A stretch of 53,102 nucleotides of DNA, taken from positions 1 through 53,102 of the forward strand of contig JAUNQE010000002.1 in NCBI GenBank assembly GCA_030536365.1, in the 5' to 3' direction. Both the position numbers and the translations under genes were made by a program. Source of the DNA: Erysipelotrichaceae bacterium (GTDB lineage Bacteria; Bacillota_I; Bacilli_A; Erysipelotrichales; Erysipelotrichaceae). The first letter of the stretch is position 1. Each line of letters starts with the position of its first letter. Under the pieces are notes generated by a model. It did not search any database. It was not told where the DNA came from and saw only the letters and a list, made by a program, of their open reading frames with translations. This document shows positions 1-9,772 of the stretch, piece by piece.

Positions 1-163
1 TTATAGACATGTAAGATCAGTAAAACCGCTTATATACCTAAATTGTGCAAGTTTTCGGTTGTTTTTGTGTTCATAAAATGTGAACAAATCAAAAATCGTT
101 CAAATATCTGAAAAAAACTTGATTTGTTTCATGAAATATAGCGCAATACTTCCCTGTAAATTC

Positions 164-193
164 TTGACGTTTGTTTTCCATGAAATGTATAAT
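164..193 (+). promoter_or_regulatory. Predicted oppA promoter
   Basis: A TTGACG -35 box at 164-169 and a perfect TATAAT -10 box at 188-193 are 18 bp apart and lie 48 bp upstream of the oppA start. A GAGGAG ribosome binding site follows at 231-236. The first 160 bases are AT-rich and show no gene. Confidence 0.75.
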
Positions 194-241
194 TGAGTAT
201 ATTTGCATAGAATATGCATTTATTGACATGGAGGAGAAAAA

Positions 242-2311
242 ATGAAGAATGTCAGAAAACTGATGGCGTCCGTTTTGGCTCTCCTGATGGTTATGGCTTT
301 ATTTGGCTGTAACAAAAAGCAGGAAGAAGTCGTTTACGTACGCGGGGATGATGACGAAGTCTACGAAGCACAGTTAGGCGACTATGAAGCATTAGTTACT
401 AACGCAAAGCAGGCATCCAGCATTGACGAAAAATTCGTTTTATTCGCTCAGGCTGAAGCTGCTCTTCTCGACAGCGCAGTTATGATCCCGACAACAACTC
501 AGGGCGGCGCTTACACGATCAGCCGTATTGCTCCGAGAACAGTCCCGTACGTTCAGTGGGGTAACGACGATGACCGTCTGAAGGGTCTTGTCATCTCCGA
601 CGAATTCCTTACACCGGCTGAAAGAACAGAATTGCTCGATCAGTGGGCTGCAGCAGTTCGTGGCGAAGGCACATACGATCCGGCTGGCTACCTTGAAGGC
701 AAGGGCCACACAATCGCTACTGATTACACTTACAGCTTCTCAACCGCTCCGGTTACAATCGACTGGCTGAACACAAGCTCTCAGTCTGATACCGAGATCA
801 CTGTCAACACTGTTGATGGTCTGGTTGAATACAACAACTTAGGCCAGATGGTGCCGGCATTAGCTGAAACCTGGGAAGTTTCTGATGATGGTTTAACTTA
901 CACATTCCATATCAGACAGGGTGCTTACTGGTACACATCTGAAGGCACACAGTATGCTGAAGTTACAGCTAACGACTTCGTTGCTGGTTTCCATCACATG
1001 CTGGATGCTCAGGCTGGTCTTGAATGGCTCGTTCAGGGCGTTATCGTTGGTGTTGATGAATACTTCAACGGTGAAAGCTTTGACGGCGTTGGCTACAAGG
1101 CAGTTGATGACTACACACTGGAAGTCACACTTTGCCAGCCGACATCTTACTTCCTGACCATGCTGACATACTCCTGCTTCTTACCGATCTGTGATTCCTT
1201 CTATCAGAGCCGCGGCGGCGTTTACGGTATCGATGAATACGCTGAAGCATTCGCTGATACAGATGGTTACACATTTGGTAAGAGCACAGACGTATCCTCT
1301 CAGGTTTACTGCGGACCGTTCCTGCTCCAGAAGCTGCAGGGCGACTCCGAGATCGTTGTTGTTAAGAACCCGGGTTACTACAAGGCTGACGAAGTCAGAC
1401 TTAACTCTGTCAAGTGGGTCTTCGATAACGGTGAAAACCCGGATGCTACTTACAATGACGCTCTGAACGGAACTTATGCTGGTGTTACATTATCCGCTTC
1501 CAACGGCCTGCTCGACAAGGCTAAAGCTGATGGTAACTTCGATAAGTATGCTTACGTTTCCGATACAACATCCACCACTTACTTCGGCGGTCTGAACCTC
1601 AACCGTGGTACATTCCAGCTCGAATCCGGTGCTGTTGCTTCCCCGAAGACAAGTCAGCAGAGAATCGACACCAACACAGCTCTCCAGAACAAGAACTTCC
1701 GTAAGGCTTTACTGTTCGCTTTCGATAAGACAACTTGGAACGCTGTTCAGCGTGGTGAAGATCTCGCTAACACAAACCTGAGAAATATGTACACACATCC
1801 GGAATTCGTTCAGCTGAGCTCTGACGTAACTGTCAACGGCACAACATTCCCGGCTGGTACATTCTATGGCGAACTGGTTCAGTTCTTCCTTAAGGAAATG
1901 GGCAACCCGGTCGACATCCACGATGGTGTTAACGGCTGGTACTTCCCGGATGAAGCTAAGGCATACCTTGAAAAGGCTAAAGAAGAACTCGGCGATACAG
2001 TTACATACCCGATCCAGATCGACGTTGTATACTACTCCGCTAACGATGTTCAGGTCGCTCAGGGCAACGCTTACAAGAAGGTCATCGAAGACTGCTTAGG
2101 TGCTGAAAACGTTCAGGTCAACCTGGTTGAAGCTACTACATCGGATGACTTCTACGCATGCGGTTACCGTGCAAGTAACGGTGAAGCTGGTAACTTCGAT
2201 ATGTTCTACGGTTCTGGTTGGGGTCCGGACTATGGTGATCCGTCCACATACCTGGATACATTCTTAGGTGCTGGTGCCGGTTACATGACCAAGGTTGTCG
2301 GTCTGTATTAA
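242..2311 (+). CDS. oppA: Oligopeptide ABC transporter substrate-binding lipoprotein, apparently circularly permuted
   Basis: Extracytoplasmic peptide-binding protein of the SBP_bac_5 family, feeding the OppBC permease encoded downstream. The signal peptide ends in a lipobox (LFGC, Cys23), so it is membrane anchored. The module order is unusual. Residues about 45-125 (YEALVTNAKQ, then LFAQAEAALLDSAVMIP) resemble the segment that normally ends this family: in E. coli OppA the last 80 or so residues have the same pattern of a helix, an AQAE-like motif and a DSAxxIP motif. The family's usual N-terminal lobe begins only at about residue 160 (TYSFSTAPVTIDWLN). The protein stops right after the GWGPDYGDPSTYLDTF motif, where other members continue into the segment found here at the front. 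It looks complete rather than truncated. Start fixed by GGAGGAG eight bases upstream. Confidence 0.93.
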   Translation: MKNVRKLMASVLALLMVMALFGCNKKQEEVVYVRGDDDEVYEAQLGDYEALVTNAKQASSIDEKFVLFAQAEAALLDSAVMIPTTTQGGAYTISRIAPRTVPYVQWGNDDDRLKGLVISDEFLTPAERTELLDQWAAAVRGEGTYDPAGYLEGKGHTIATDYTYSFSTAPVTIDWLNTSSQSDTEITVNTVDGLVEYNNLGQMVPALAETWEVSDDGLTYTFHIRQGAYWYTSEGTQYAEVTANDFVAGFHHMLDAQAGLEWLVQGVIVGVDEYFNGESFDGVGYKAVDDYTLEVTLCQPTSYFLTMLTYSCFLPICDSFYQSRGGVYGIDEYAEAFADTDGYTFGKSTDVSSQVYCGPFLLQKLQGDSEIVVVKNPGYYKADEVRLNSVKWVFDNGENPDATYNDALNGTYAGVTLSASNGLLDKAKADGNFDKYAYVSDTTSTTYFGGLNLNRGTFQLESGAVASPKTSQQRIDTNTALQNKNFRKALLFAFDKTTWNAVQRGEDLANTNLRNMYTHPEFVQLSSDVTVNGTTFPAGTFYGELVQFFLKEMGNPVDIHDGVNGWYFPDEAKAYLEKAKEELGDTVTYPIQIDVVYYSANDVQVAQGNAYKKVIEDCLGAENVQVNLVEATTSDDFYACGYRASNGEAGNFDMFYGSGWGPDYGDPSTYLDTFLGAGAGYMTKVVGLY

Positions 2312-2352
2312 TTGTTTCCTAGACAAACCGATAAGTAACAACACTTAGCTAT

Positions 2353-2384
2353 ACACATAGGAGGCCACACGACCTCCTATGTGT
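2353..2384 (+). terminator. Intercistronic hairpin between oppA and oppB
   Basis: A perfect 12-bp stem (ACACATAGGAGG with its complement) and an 8-base loop follows oppA by 41 bases. Only a short T-rich tail follows, so it is likely a partial terminator or mRNA stabiliser that sets OppA above the membrane components, as in many opp operons. Confidence 0.75.
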
Positions 2385-2514
2385 TTGCTTATTGAAAACC
2401 AATTAAACTTACGGCTTAAATTGATTTTGAGACGTAAGTCTAGTTAAAGGCTTTCCAAAAACAAAACGAGGAGAAGGGAGGATAGTAATAAAAGGCAGCT
2501 TTTATTGAAAAACT

Positions 2515-4098
2515 ATGAAAAAGTACCTTGCAAAACGTATCGCATTCTCGATCTTTTCGCTCTTTGTCGTCGTAATGACTGTCATGTTGCTGGTCTATAC
2601 GATGATCGAAAGAAGTGTTATCTTCCAGCAGGATGATACATGGAATAAAAAGAGCAACAACGACCGTGAAATGTACGAGTATGTTCAGTATCAGAAATAC
2701 GGGTATCTGACGTACGTGGATTATTCCAGCTTCCTGAGGGAGAAGTATACCGCTAAATACGGTACCGGCTATGAGACGCATGAAGATTTCATCGAGGATG
2801 TCGCGGCCATTCAGGATGCCAAAGCCGCTAAGAAGAACGCTTCGGTAAAGGAATTCACCGAAAAGTATTCTGCTCAGGGCTACGAAGTCAAATACATGGA
2901 GCCGATCACCTACAAGCGCGGTGGCACAAAACCGGGTGGTAAGGGTTATCTTATAGCGATCCAGGAGAAGAATGTTTTCTTCCGTCTGATCGACTATCTG
3001 AAAGGTTTCATCAAGATCGAGACGACCAATGACGTAAAGGATCCGGAACTTACCGACCGGTATATCCGGATCGAGAAAGATCCTTATTCCGGATTGTTTG
3101 CTGTTGTCGGTTCGGGAACGACTCATAAATATCTTCTCTACTTCGATTCCAGTTTCCCGTTCATTCATCAGAACTGGATCCGCATCAACCTCGGTACCAG
3201 TTATACGACTTACCGTGGTCAGGAGATCACTACGGTCATCAACAGTCCAACCGGTGACCTTGTCGTTTCAAAGCAGCAGTATCCGTCCCAGATCGGTACT
3301 GATAACTATGTTGACACCGCGATCGATTTCCATACCCTCACCTACAACAGCGGTATCTTAAGCGAGATCGAACGCAGTCAGTTCAACGATAAGTACACAG
3401 TCTTCAGCTATAAGCGTAGCGGTCTTTCCATGATCGGAAACTCTTTCGTCATGGGCATCATTGCTACGATCATCGCTTATGCGCTTGGTCTGCCGCTTGG
3501 CATGCTGATGGCCAGAAGAAAAGACCAGCTGGCAGATAAGCTCGGTAATGCGTATATCATCTTTATCGGCGCTGTTCCGAGTCTGGCGTACATCTTCATG
3601 TTCGCTGCTTTAGGTACGACCTTATTCCATTTACCGTATAAGTTCGCAAATGCAGAGGTACCGATCCTTGCTTATATCCTTCCAACGATATCTCTGTCTC
3701 TGCCGTCTATCGGTTCATTGATGAAATGGATGCGTCGTTACATGATCGACCAGATGAACTCCGATTATGTTAAATTCGCAAGGTCTCAGGGTCTCTCCGA
3801 AAAGGAGATCTTCGATATCCATATTTCCAGAAACGCTATGATCTACCTCGTTCACGGTATTCCGGCTAACATCTTAGGCTGTCTGACCGGCGCGATCATC
3901 ACCGAACGCGTCTACTCAGTACCTGGTGTCGGTAACCTTTTAACAAGAGCGATCAACTCGCATGATAATGGTATTATCGTCGCTTGTACCGTCTTCTACA
4001 CTTCGCTGTCGATCATTTCCCTGATCCTCGGTGACCTGTTGCTGACGAAGTACGATCCGCGTATCTCGCTGCAGGAAGATAAAGGAGGTGGAAGATAA
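2515..4098 (+). CDS. oppB: Oligopeptide ABC transporter permease with large external domain
   Basis: Inner-membrane permease of the peptide importer. At 527 residues it is far longer than a classic OppB (about 310) and nearer to streptococcal AmiC. A first membrane helix (residues about 9-30) is followed by a polar segment of about 270 residues, presumably outside the cell. The usual helices come after it, with the EAA coupling loop near residues 415-445 (DYVKFARSQGLSEKE...). An in-frame TGA at 2506-2508 rules out any upstream start, so ATG 2515 is the first possible one even though a ribosome binding site is weak. Its stop overlaps the start of oppC by one base. Confidence 0.93.
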   Translation: MKKYLAKRIAFSIFSLFVVVMTVMLLVYTMIERSVIFQQDDTWNKKSNNDREMYEYVQYQKYGYLTYVDYSSFLREKYTAKYGTGYETHEDFIEDVAAIQDAKAAKKNASVKEFTEKYSAQGYEVKYMEPITYKRGGTKPGGKGYLIAIQEKNVFFRLIDYLKGFIKIETTNDVKDPELTDRYIRIEKDPYSGLFAVVGSGTTHKYLLYFDSSFPFIHQNWIRINLGTSYTTYRGQEITTVINSPTGDLVVSKQQYPSQIGTDNYVDTAIDFHTLTYNSGILSEIERSQFNDKYTVFSYKRSGLSMIGNSFVMGIIATIIAYALGLPLGMLMARRKDQLADKLGNAYIIFIGAVPSLAYIFMFAALGTTLFHLPYKFANAEVPILAYILPTISLSLPSIGSLMKWMRRYMIDQMNSDYVKFARSQGLSEKEIFDIHISRNAMIYLVHGIPANILGCLTGAIITERVYSVPGVGNLLTRAINSHDNGIIVACTVFYTSLSIISLILGDLLLTKYDPRISLQEDKGGGR

Positions 4099-5063
4099 TG
4101 TCTGAAAAGAATCCGGCTGTCAACCAGGACGAACTGTTCCGCTTTATCGACAGTGATACGATCTCTTCAGAAAAGATCGTCGCCCCCCGTTACTCCTACT
4201 GGTCCAGTGTTTTCCGCGTCTTCTTCCGCAAGAAGATGAACATCGTTATCCTCGTCATTCTGGCGCTGATCATTCTGATCTCCTTTATCGGACCGGTCAT
4301 CTTCCCGTATGACATGATGGAAAACGTAACGAACGCGCGGACATACAACCTTTCACCGATGGCTGCCTGGGATTACTTCGGCGGGTTCTCGCTGAAGTGG
4401 CTGCTTGGTTCCGGTCCGATGGGCAACTCCATCTTCTATGGTGTTATCGCGTCGTCCCGTACCAGTCTCCTGCTCGCAGTTATCTGTGCTGCTATCAACA
4501 TGTCGGTCGGTATCATCGTCGGCTCTGTCTGGGGTTACTCCCGTAAAGTCGATCAGGTCATGCTGGTCATCTACAACATCGTTGCGAACGTTCCTTATAT
4601 CCTCCTCATCTCGGTCCTCGTTTATATCATCGGTTCCGGTTTCTGGAGTTTCATCTTCGCGCTGACGATCACAGGCTGGTTAGGTATCGCGTACTTCTTC
4701 CGTACGCAGGTCATGATCATCCGTGACCGTGAATACTCCCTGGCATCCAGATGTCTGGGTACTCCGGTCTCCCGTGTCATTTCCAAGAACATCCTGCCGT
4801 TCCTGACATCTGTCATCGTTACACTGCTTGCAACGGAACTTCCTTCCTACATCGGTATGGAAGTCTTCCTGTCCTATATCGGTGTCGGTCTGTCCGCATC
4901 GATCCCGTCGCTGGGCCGTATGATCCAGCAGGCACAGTCCGCATTCCTTACTTACCCGTGGGAATTCTGGCCGCCTGTTGTCGTCGCGTCCGCGATCACG
5001 ATCATTCTGTACGTTCTCGGCCAGGGTCTTGCAGACGCATCTGACCCGAGAACCCATATGTAA
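4098..5063 (+). CDS. oppC: Oligopeptide ABC transporter permease
   Basis: Second permease subunit, pairing with OppB. An N-terminal cytoplasmic stretch precedes the first helix (INIVILVILALIILISF-like, residues about 50-72), as in OppC proteins. The coupling loop DREYSLASRCLGTPVSR lies near residue 212, and the C-terminal helices end with a YVLGQGLADASDPR motif typical of OppC/DppC. The 321-residue length is normal. The start codon overlaps the oppB stop (TAATG) with GGAGG directly upstream, which suggests translational coupling. Confidence 0.95.
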   Translation: MSEKNPAVNQDELFRFIDSDTISSEKIVAPRYSYWSSVFRVFFRKKMNIVILVILALIILISFIGPVIFPYDMMENVTNARTYNLSPMAAWDYFGGFSLKWLLGSGPMGNSIFYGVIASSRTSLLLAVICAAINMSVGIIVGSVWGYSRKVDQVMLVIYNIVANVPYILLISVLVYIIGSGFWSFIFALTITGWLGIAYFFRTQVMIIRDREYSLASRCLGTPVSRVISKNILPFLTSVIVTLLATELPSYIGMEVFLSYIGVGLSASIPSLGRMIQQAQSAFLTYPWEFWPPVVVASAITIILYVLGQGLADASDPRTHM

Positions 5064-5075
5064 GGAGGAAAGCGT

Positions 5076-6887
5076 ATGAGCGAAAAGAACGACAAGAAAG
5101 TTCTCCTTTCCTTAAAAGATGTTGAAGTAAAATTCAATGTCCGCGGCCGTATCCTTACAGCTATCCGCGGCGTATCGCTGGATATCTATGAAAACGAATC
5201 CATCGCGATCGTCGGTGAATCCGGTTCCGGTAAATCCGTTCTGACAAAGACGTTCGCCGGTATGCTGGACTCCAACGGTTTCATCCCGAACGGCAAGATC
5301 ATCTTCTCCGATGATGAGATCTCCAAGACGGATGTTAAACTGACTGATGCTAACCGTCAGATCCTGAAAAACGCGAAAGACATGCTGAATAAGCACTCTG
5401 TCCTCGAAAGAGGCGCAGAGGAATACCTCGCGATCCAGAAGATCAATGACGAGATCAAATACGCTAAGGCACTGACACCGGAAGAAGAAGCTTCTTTCGA
5501 TGAACAGCTCAAGAAAATCGATGATGCGATCGTCGAAAAGACGAACTATCTCTGGACTCTCGATAAGAAAGCAGATGCTGCTGAGATCAAATCACTGAAT
5601 GATGTTCTCAAAGATCTGACTAAGAAGAAAGAAGAGATCGAAGCAGACGAAAAAGAATTCATCAAAAAGAAAGCGGATGAATTTGCCAAAAATACAGAGC
5701 TGAATGCCAAGTATCAGGAGCAGATCAAAGCTCTTGAAGCTAAGCGTCAGGAAAAGATCGCAAAAGCAGACAAAGAGGGCAATGTAAACGGCCTGAGCGA
5801 TGAAGTGCTCGCCCGCAATGAGAGGATCGCCTATGAGATCCTGCTCTCGATCGCCCGTTATCCGAAACGTTCTCAGAATAACTTCCTGAATAAACTCGAT
5901 AAGTCCTTTGAGGAAGCTATGAAGAGAGGGGAAGACCTGACAGACGGAGATACATTGAATAAGATCTTCGAAGTCGGCACCTTCCGTGTTGAATTCCGTG
6001 AGCTTGATGAAGCCAATCAGATCGTCCATGGTTACACGATCATCGACTGTGCCAAGATCACGCTCGAAAGAGACTGGGAACAGATCCGCGGTCGCCGTAT
6101 CGCAACTGTCTTCCAGGATCCGATGACATCACTGAACCCGGTCATCACGATCGGCAAACAGATCATGACAGTCATCCTCAAACATCAGAAGTGCTCTACT
6201 GAAGAAGCGCGCAGAAGAACGCTGGACATCATGGCGAAAGTCGGTATTCCTGATCCGGAAAGCCGTTTCGATGATTATCCGTTCGAATACTCCGGTGGTA
6301 TGCGTCAGCGTATCGTTATCGCGATCGCTCTCTCCTGCCAGCCGAAGATCCTGATCTGTGACGAACCGACGACCGCTCTGGACGTTACGATCCAGGCGCA
6401 GATCATCCGTCTGATCAAGGATCTGCAGAAGGAACTTGGTTTCACTACGATCTACATCACACACGACCTTGGTGTCGTTGCGAACGTTGCGGAAAGAGTC
6501 GCAGTACTCTACGCCGGACAGATCGTCGAGCTGGGTACAGTTGAAGAGATCTTCTATGATCCGCGTCATCCGTACACCTGGTCGCTGCTGTCCTCACTGC
6601 CGCAGCTTTCCGAAAAGGGCAAGGACCTGTTCTCCATTCCGGGAACTCCGCCGTCCCTCTACAACAAGATCAAGGGTGATGCGTTCGCACCGCGTTCCAA
6701 ATATGCTATGGCGATCGACCTGGAGCAGGAACCGCCAATGTTCCAGATCAGCGATACACATTTCGCTAAGACCTGGCTGCTCGATCCTCGCGCACCGAAG
6801 GTCGAGAAACCGGAGAATATCCAGAATCTGCACGAGAAGATCAAGAAGACCTATGTTGACTTTGATGAGGAGGTAGTACATGAGTAA
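5076..6887 (+). CDS. oppD: Oligopeptide ABC transporter ATPase with coiled-coil insertion
   Basis: Cytoplasmic ATPase energising the importer. Walker A is GESGSGKS (residues 47-54), the Q-loop [11 protein letters not shown] is at about 345-355, the signature YSGGMRQR is near 408 and Walker [13 protein letters not shown] near 430. The family is normally 330-350 residues; this one has 603. The extra roughly 240 residues (about 85-325) sit between Walker A and the Q-loop and are rich in Lys/Glu with heptad-like patterns, so probably coiled coil. In the C-terminal oligopeptide (HPY) domain the positions usually occupied by four cysteines read GD, RS, ID and AKTW, so no [4Fe-4S] cluster is expected. 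It overlaps oppF by 8 bases. Confidence 0.94.
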   Translation: MSEKNDKKVLLSLKDVEVKFNVRGRILTAIRGVSLDIYENESIAIVGESGSGKSVLTKTFAGMLDSNGFIPNGKIIFSDDEISKTDVKLTDANRQILKNAKDMLNKHSVLERGAEEYLAIQKINDEIKYAKALTPEEEASFDEQLKKIDDAIVEKTNYLWTLDKKADAAEIKSLNDVLKDLTKKKEEIEADEKEFIKKKADEFAKNTELNAKYQEQIKALEAKRQEKIAKADKEGNVNGLSDEVLARNERIAYEILLSIARYPKRSQNNFLNKLDKSFEEAMKRGEDLTDGDTLNKIFEVGTFRVEFRELDEANQIVHGYTIIDCAKITLERDWEQIRGRRIATVFQDPMTSLNPVITIGKQIMTVILKHQKCSTEEARRRTLDIMAKVGIPDPESRFDDYPFEYSGGMRQRIVIAIALSCQPKILICDEPTTALDVTIQAQIIRLIKDLQKELGFTTIYITHDLGVVANVAERVAVLYAGQIVELGTVEEIFYDPRHPYTWSLLSSLPQLSEKGKDLFSIPGTPPSLYNKIKGDAFAPRSKYAMAIDLEQEPPMFQISDTHFAKTWLLDPRAPKVEKPENIQNLHEKIKKTYVDFDEEVVHE

Positions 6888-7833
6888 CGAAGAGAAAAAA
6901 GTATTACTTTCCATTCAGAACCTCGATGTTGTCTTCGGCCGCGGTAAAAAAGCTTTCAAAGCTGTCGATAACGTAAGTTTCGATATCTATAAGGGTGAAA
7001 CGCTTTCCCTGGTTGGTGAATCCGGTTCCGGTAAAACAACCATCGGCCGTGCGATCATGCGTATCAATCCGTGTTCTGCCGGTGCCATCTACTATGATGG
7101 TAAAAAGATCTCCGGTAAGATCAGCAAGCAGGAAGACCGTGAAGTCATTCGTAAGATCCAGATGATCTTTCAGGACCCGGCTGCATCTCTGAATGAAAGA
7201 GCGACCATCGAATACATCATTTCCGAAGGTCTCTATAACTTCCATCTGTATAAAGACGAAAAAGACCGTATCTCCAAGATCGAAAAGATCGTTGAAGATG
7301 TCGGTCTGCTCCCGGAACACCTGACCCGTTATCCGCATGAATTCTCTGGTGGACAGCGTCAGCGTGTCGGTATGGCCCGTTCGATCGTCATGGAGCCGGA
7401 ATTCATCGTTGCCGATGAACCGATCTCCGCTCTTGACGTCTCGATCCGTGCCCAGGTCCTTAACCTGCTGAAGAAATTCCAGGTTGAAAAAGGTCTGACT
7501 TATCTCTTTATCGCCCACGACCTTTCGATCGTCCGCTTCATTTCCGACCGTATCGTCGTTATCTACAAGGGCCGTGTCATGGAGATCGCGGAAGCAGAAG
7601 AACTCTTCGCTTACCCGCTGCATCCTTACACCAAGTCCCTGATCTCAGCGATCCCGGTACCGGATCCGATCATCGAAAAACAGAAAAAACTCTTTGTCTA
7701 TGATCCGGCCAAGTTCCATGATTATTCCAAGGAACAGCCGCAGCTGGTCGATATCGGCAACGGACACATGGTCTTCGGCAACAGCGAAGAGATCGCAAAA
7801 TACAAACAGATCCGTTTTGGAGAAGGGGCGTAA
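6880..7833 (+). CDS. oppF: Oligopeptide ABC transporter ATPase
   Basis: Second ATPase of the Opp importer, heterodimer partner of OppD. Walker [10 protein letters not shown] is near residue 47, the Q-loop [11 protein letters not shown] near 97, the signature [10 protein letters not shown] near 155 and Walker [13 protein letters not shown] near 176. The C-terminal tail ([13 protein letters not shown]... GHMVFGN) matches AmiF/OppF of Gram-positive bacteria. Length 317 is ordinary and no insertion is present, unlike OppD. The start ATG is embedded in the end of oppD behind GAGGAGG. Confidence 0.95.
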   Translation: MSNEEKKVLLSIQNLDVVFGRGKKAFKAVDNVSFDIYKGETLSLVGESGSGKTTIGRAIMRINPCSAGAIYYDGKKISGKISKQEDREVIRKIQMIFQDPAASLNERATIEYIISEGLYNFHLYKDEKDRISKIEKIVEDVGLLPEHLTRYPHEFSGGQRQRVGMARSIVMEPEFIVADEPISALDVSIRAQVLNLLKKFQVEKGLTYLFIAHDLSIVRFISDRIVVIYKGRVMEIAEAEELFAYPLHPYTKSLISAIPVPDPIIEKQKKLFVYDPAKFHDYSKEQPQLVDIGNGHMVFGNSEEIAKYKQIRFGEGA

Positions 7834-7900
7834 GCGCTCCTTCTTTTCTTTCGAAAGGCGGTATGCTGAATTATAATGATATTTGAAAACGAGGTAAGGA

Positions 7901-9109
7901 ATGTTCGATAGCGAAAGAGATGAACAGCTGGTGCTCAGCACCAGACATATAAAACTCAGGACAGTATTATTTGTTTTGGCTTTTCTGGTTGCGATCTTTT
8001 CCTTTGTTTACGGGATCCGTCAGATGATGCATAAAGATCCCGGCATTTATGAAGTCGAGGCCAACCCGGACGTTGAGAACAAGATGTACGATCACGGATT
8101 CCACCTATACTACAATTTCGAAGGAAGTTCCGGTGAGATCCGTCAGAAACAGAGCGAGCTGGGTGATTTCTACAGTATCTCTCTGGGCAGAGTCGTAAAA
8201 GAGCTCGATCCGGTCAATGAGTATGAGAGCATCGTTTCTCTGGCAGCTCTGAACAATCATCCCGGGGAAGAGATCGAACTGAGCGAAGAGCTGGTCACTG
8301 TGCTGAAGGATGCGCAGAGCAGGGGAAGCGATGTTTATTCCCTCTGCAACGGTCCGCTGTATGCGCTCTGGGAAGATGTATTATCGTTAAGCGAGCCGCT
8401 TGAAAGCGATCCGCTGAATGATCCTCATATCGCTGAACGTATCAGTGCCTTCTGTTCTTTGGAGGAAGGTTTCGGCGGTGAACTGCGGTTTAACGGAAAC
8501 AAGGTCACTTATATCCCCGGAGAGGGATATTTGGATTTTATCGCGGAGAACGAATATCCGGCTAATTACGTTGACCTGAATCTCCTGCATGATGCTTATG
8601 TCATCCGTCTGGTAGCGGACGATCTGGTCCGCAATGGCTGGACGAACGGTTTCCTGCAAAGCGACAGCGGTGTTCTTGTCTTTCTCGGCGAGGTCGATAT
8701 CGAAGGTCTGAATCTGTGCGGCTTTGACTGTGAAAACAGTGTATTGAAGAACGTGGCGGTCCTTCCAGGCTCAGCCAGTATGACAATGAGCCGGTTCACG
8801 ATCGCCGGAGGCGAGAATCCGCTGTACTATACGATCACAGGCGCAGACGGCAATATCCACTACCGTCATCCGTATTATCTTTCCAACGGAATTCCCCAGG
8901 AAAAGTATGCGGTTTCCTATGTGATCAGCAAGAATGGCGATCCGGTCGAAGCGGTCTGTGAGAATCTGTCCCTGCAGGAGGGAAAGCTGCCGGAAACGGA
9001 CGGATACTTCTACTCGCTCCTTGGGGAAAAGGATGTTGCCTATAGTAATCTCGCAAAGCAGCTGAAAACGGTTGACCAGAACGTTGAGATCCGTGAAGCC
9101 GGCGAATGA
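7901..9109 (+). CDS. Membrane-anchored protein with degenerate ApbE-like (FAD:protein FMN transferase) domain
   Basis: A single N-terminal membrane helix (residues about 21-43) is followed by an extracellular domain. Its layout follows ApbE: a SIVSLAALNN stretch (ApbE 'S.lS.lN'), an LSEELVTVLKDAQ helix, a GPLYALWEDV segment matching the 'Gpl..lWgf' motif, a YVDLNLLHDAYVI segment where ApbE has 'DLGGIAKGYA', and an RHPYYLSNGIPQ segment where it has 'HIiDPrTG.P'. The catalytic glycines, the flavin-site Asp/Arg and the Mg-binding 'AD.laTa' motif (here VEAVCENLSL) are replaced. It is therefore probably an inactive relative. RBS GAGGTAAGGA precedes the ATG. It may be transcribed with the small lipoprotein gene behind it. 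Confidence 0.6.
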   Translation: MFDSERDEQLVLSTRHIKLRTVLFVLAFLVAIFSFVYGIRQMMHKDPGIYEVEANPDVENKMYDHGFHLYYNFEGSSGEIRQKQSELGDFYSISLGRVVKELDPVNEYESIVSLAALNNHPGEEIELSEELVTVLKDAQSRGSDVYSLCNGPLYALWEDVLSLSEPLESDPLNDPHIAERISAFCSLEEGFGGELRFNGNKVTYIPGEGYLDFIAENEYPANYVDLNLLHDAYVIRLVADDLVRNGWTNGFLQSDSGVLVFLGEVDIEGLNLCGFDCENSVLKNVAVLPGSASMTMSRFTIAGGENPLYYTITGADGNIHYRHPYYLSNGIPQEKYAVSYVISKNGDPVEAVCENLSLQEGKLPETDGYFYSLLGEKDVAYSNLAKQLKTVDQNVEIREAGE

Positions 9110-9156
9110 TCTCGACTCGGAAATGATACAATATTGATAAAAATGGAGTGCTTGTT

Positions 9157-9510
9157 ATGAAAAAGGCATTAAAACTGACCTGCGTACTGCTGATCGCCTG
9201 CGCTTTCTTCGGATGCTCCAAGAAAGTAGATGTCAGCGGTAAATACTATCTCCTCCGGATCGATGCGGAAAACGATCCGGTGACAGAAGAAACGATGAAA
9301 GAACTTCGTGACCAGGGCTTTGAATTCAGTCTGACTCTCAAGAATGACGGAACAGGCGAAATGTTTGCCCTCAACGAAACGCTGGAAGTGACATACGATC
9401 TCGAAAAGGGGACCGCTGTTATTGGCGACATGCAGGAGTCTTTCCGCTACGAGAACGACCAGATCCTGATCGAAGACAGCGGCGGAACGATGGTTTTTGC
9501 GAAAGAATAA
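9157..9510 (+). CDS. Small lipoprotein of unknown function
   Basis: About 117 residues, with a lipoprotein signal peptide ending in FFGCSKK. The mature part has a KYYLLRIDAEND motif and alternating polar/hydrophobic residues suggesting a small beta domain; GTGEMFALNETLEVTYDLE resembles small lipocalin-like lipoproteins. I do not recognise a family. The start at 9157 is chosen because GGAG lies 8 bases upstream, whereas the GTG at 9148 overlaps that site. A hairpin terminator follows. Confidence 0.7.
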   Translation: MKKALKLTCVLLIACAFFGCSKKVDVSGKYYLLRIDAENDPVTEETMKELRDQGFEFSLTLKNDGTGEMFALNETLEVTYDLEKGTAVIGDMQESFRYENDQILIEDSGGTMVFAKE

Positions 9511-9535
9511 TAAGAAAACGATCATCAAAACACAG

Positions 9536-9561
9536 AAAGATCCGTTGGAAGGCGGATCTTT
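9536..9561 (+). terminator. Intrinsic terminator
   Basis: Nine-base-pair stem (AAAGATCCG with its complement), 8-base loop and a T-rich run, 25 bases after the small lipoprotein gene. The following stretch up to madL (9562-9772) shows no gene; it presumably holds the madLM promoter. Confidence 0.8.
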
Positions 9562-9772
9562 TATATTACAAAAATGTTATCGAAAGGGGTAAATATATTC
9601 CAAAAAACAACGCGCAGAAAACGCTATACTTCACAAAAATGCCCATTTTAACGGCATATTTAAAAGTATAACGTCCGGGATATTAATAAATTAAAAAATA
9701 TGTATTAGATGTTATCTAAGCGGGAAGATATGCTAAAGGCACGTTAATACATTACTTTGAAAGGAGAAACAA

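Noticed and set aside
242-2311. OppA truncated at its C-terminus
   Set aside because: The segment that seems missing at the end is found at the front, behind the lipobox, and the stop is followed by a normal intercistronic hairpin.
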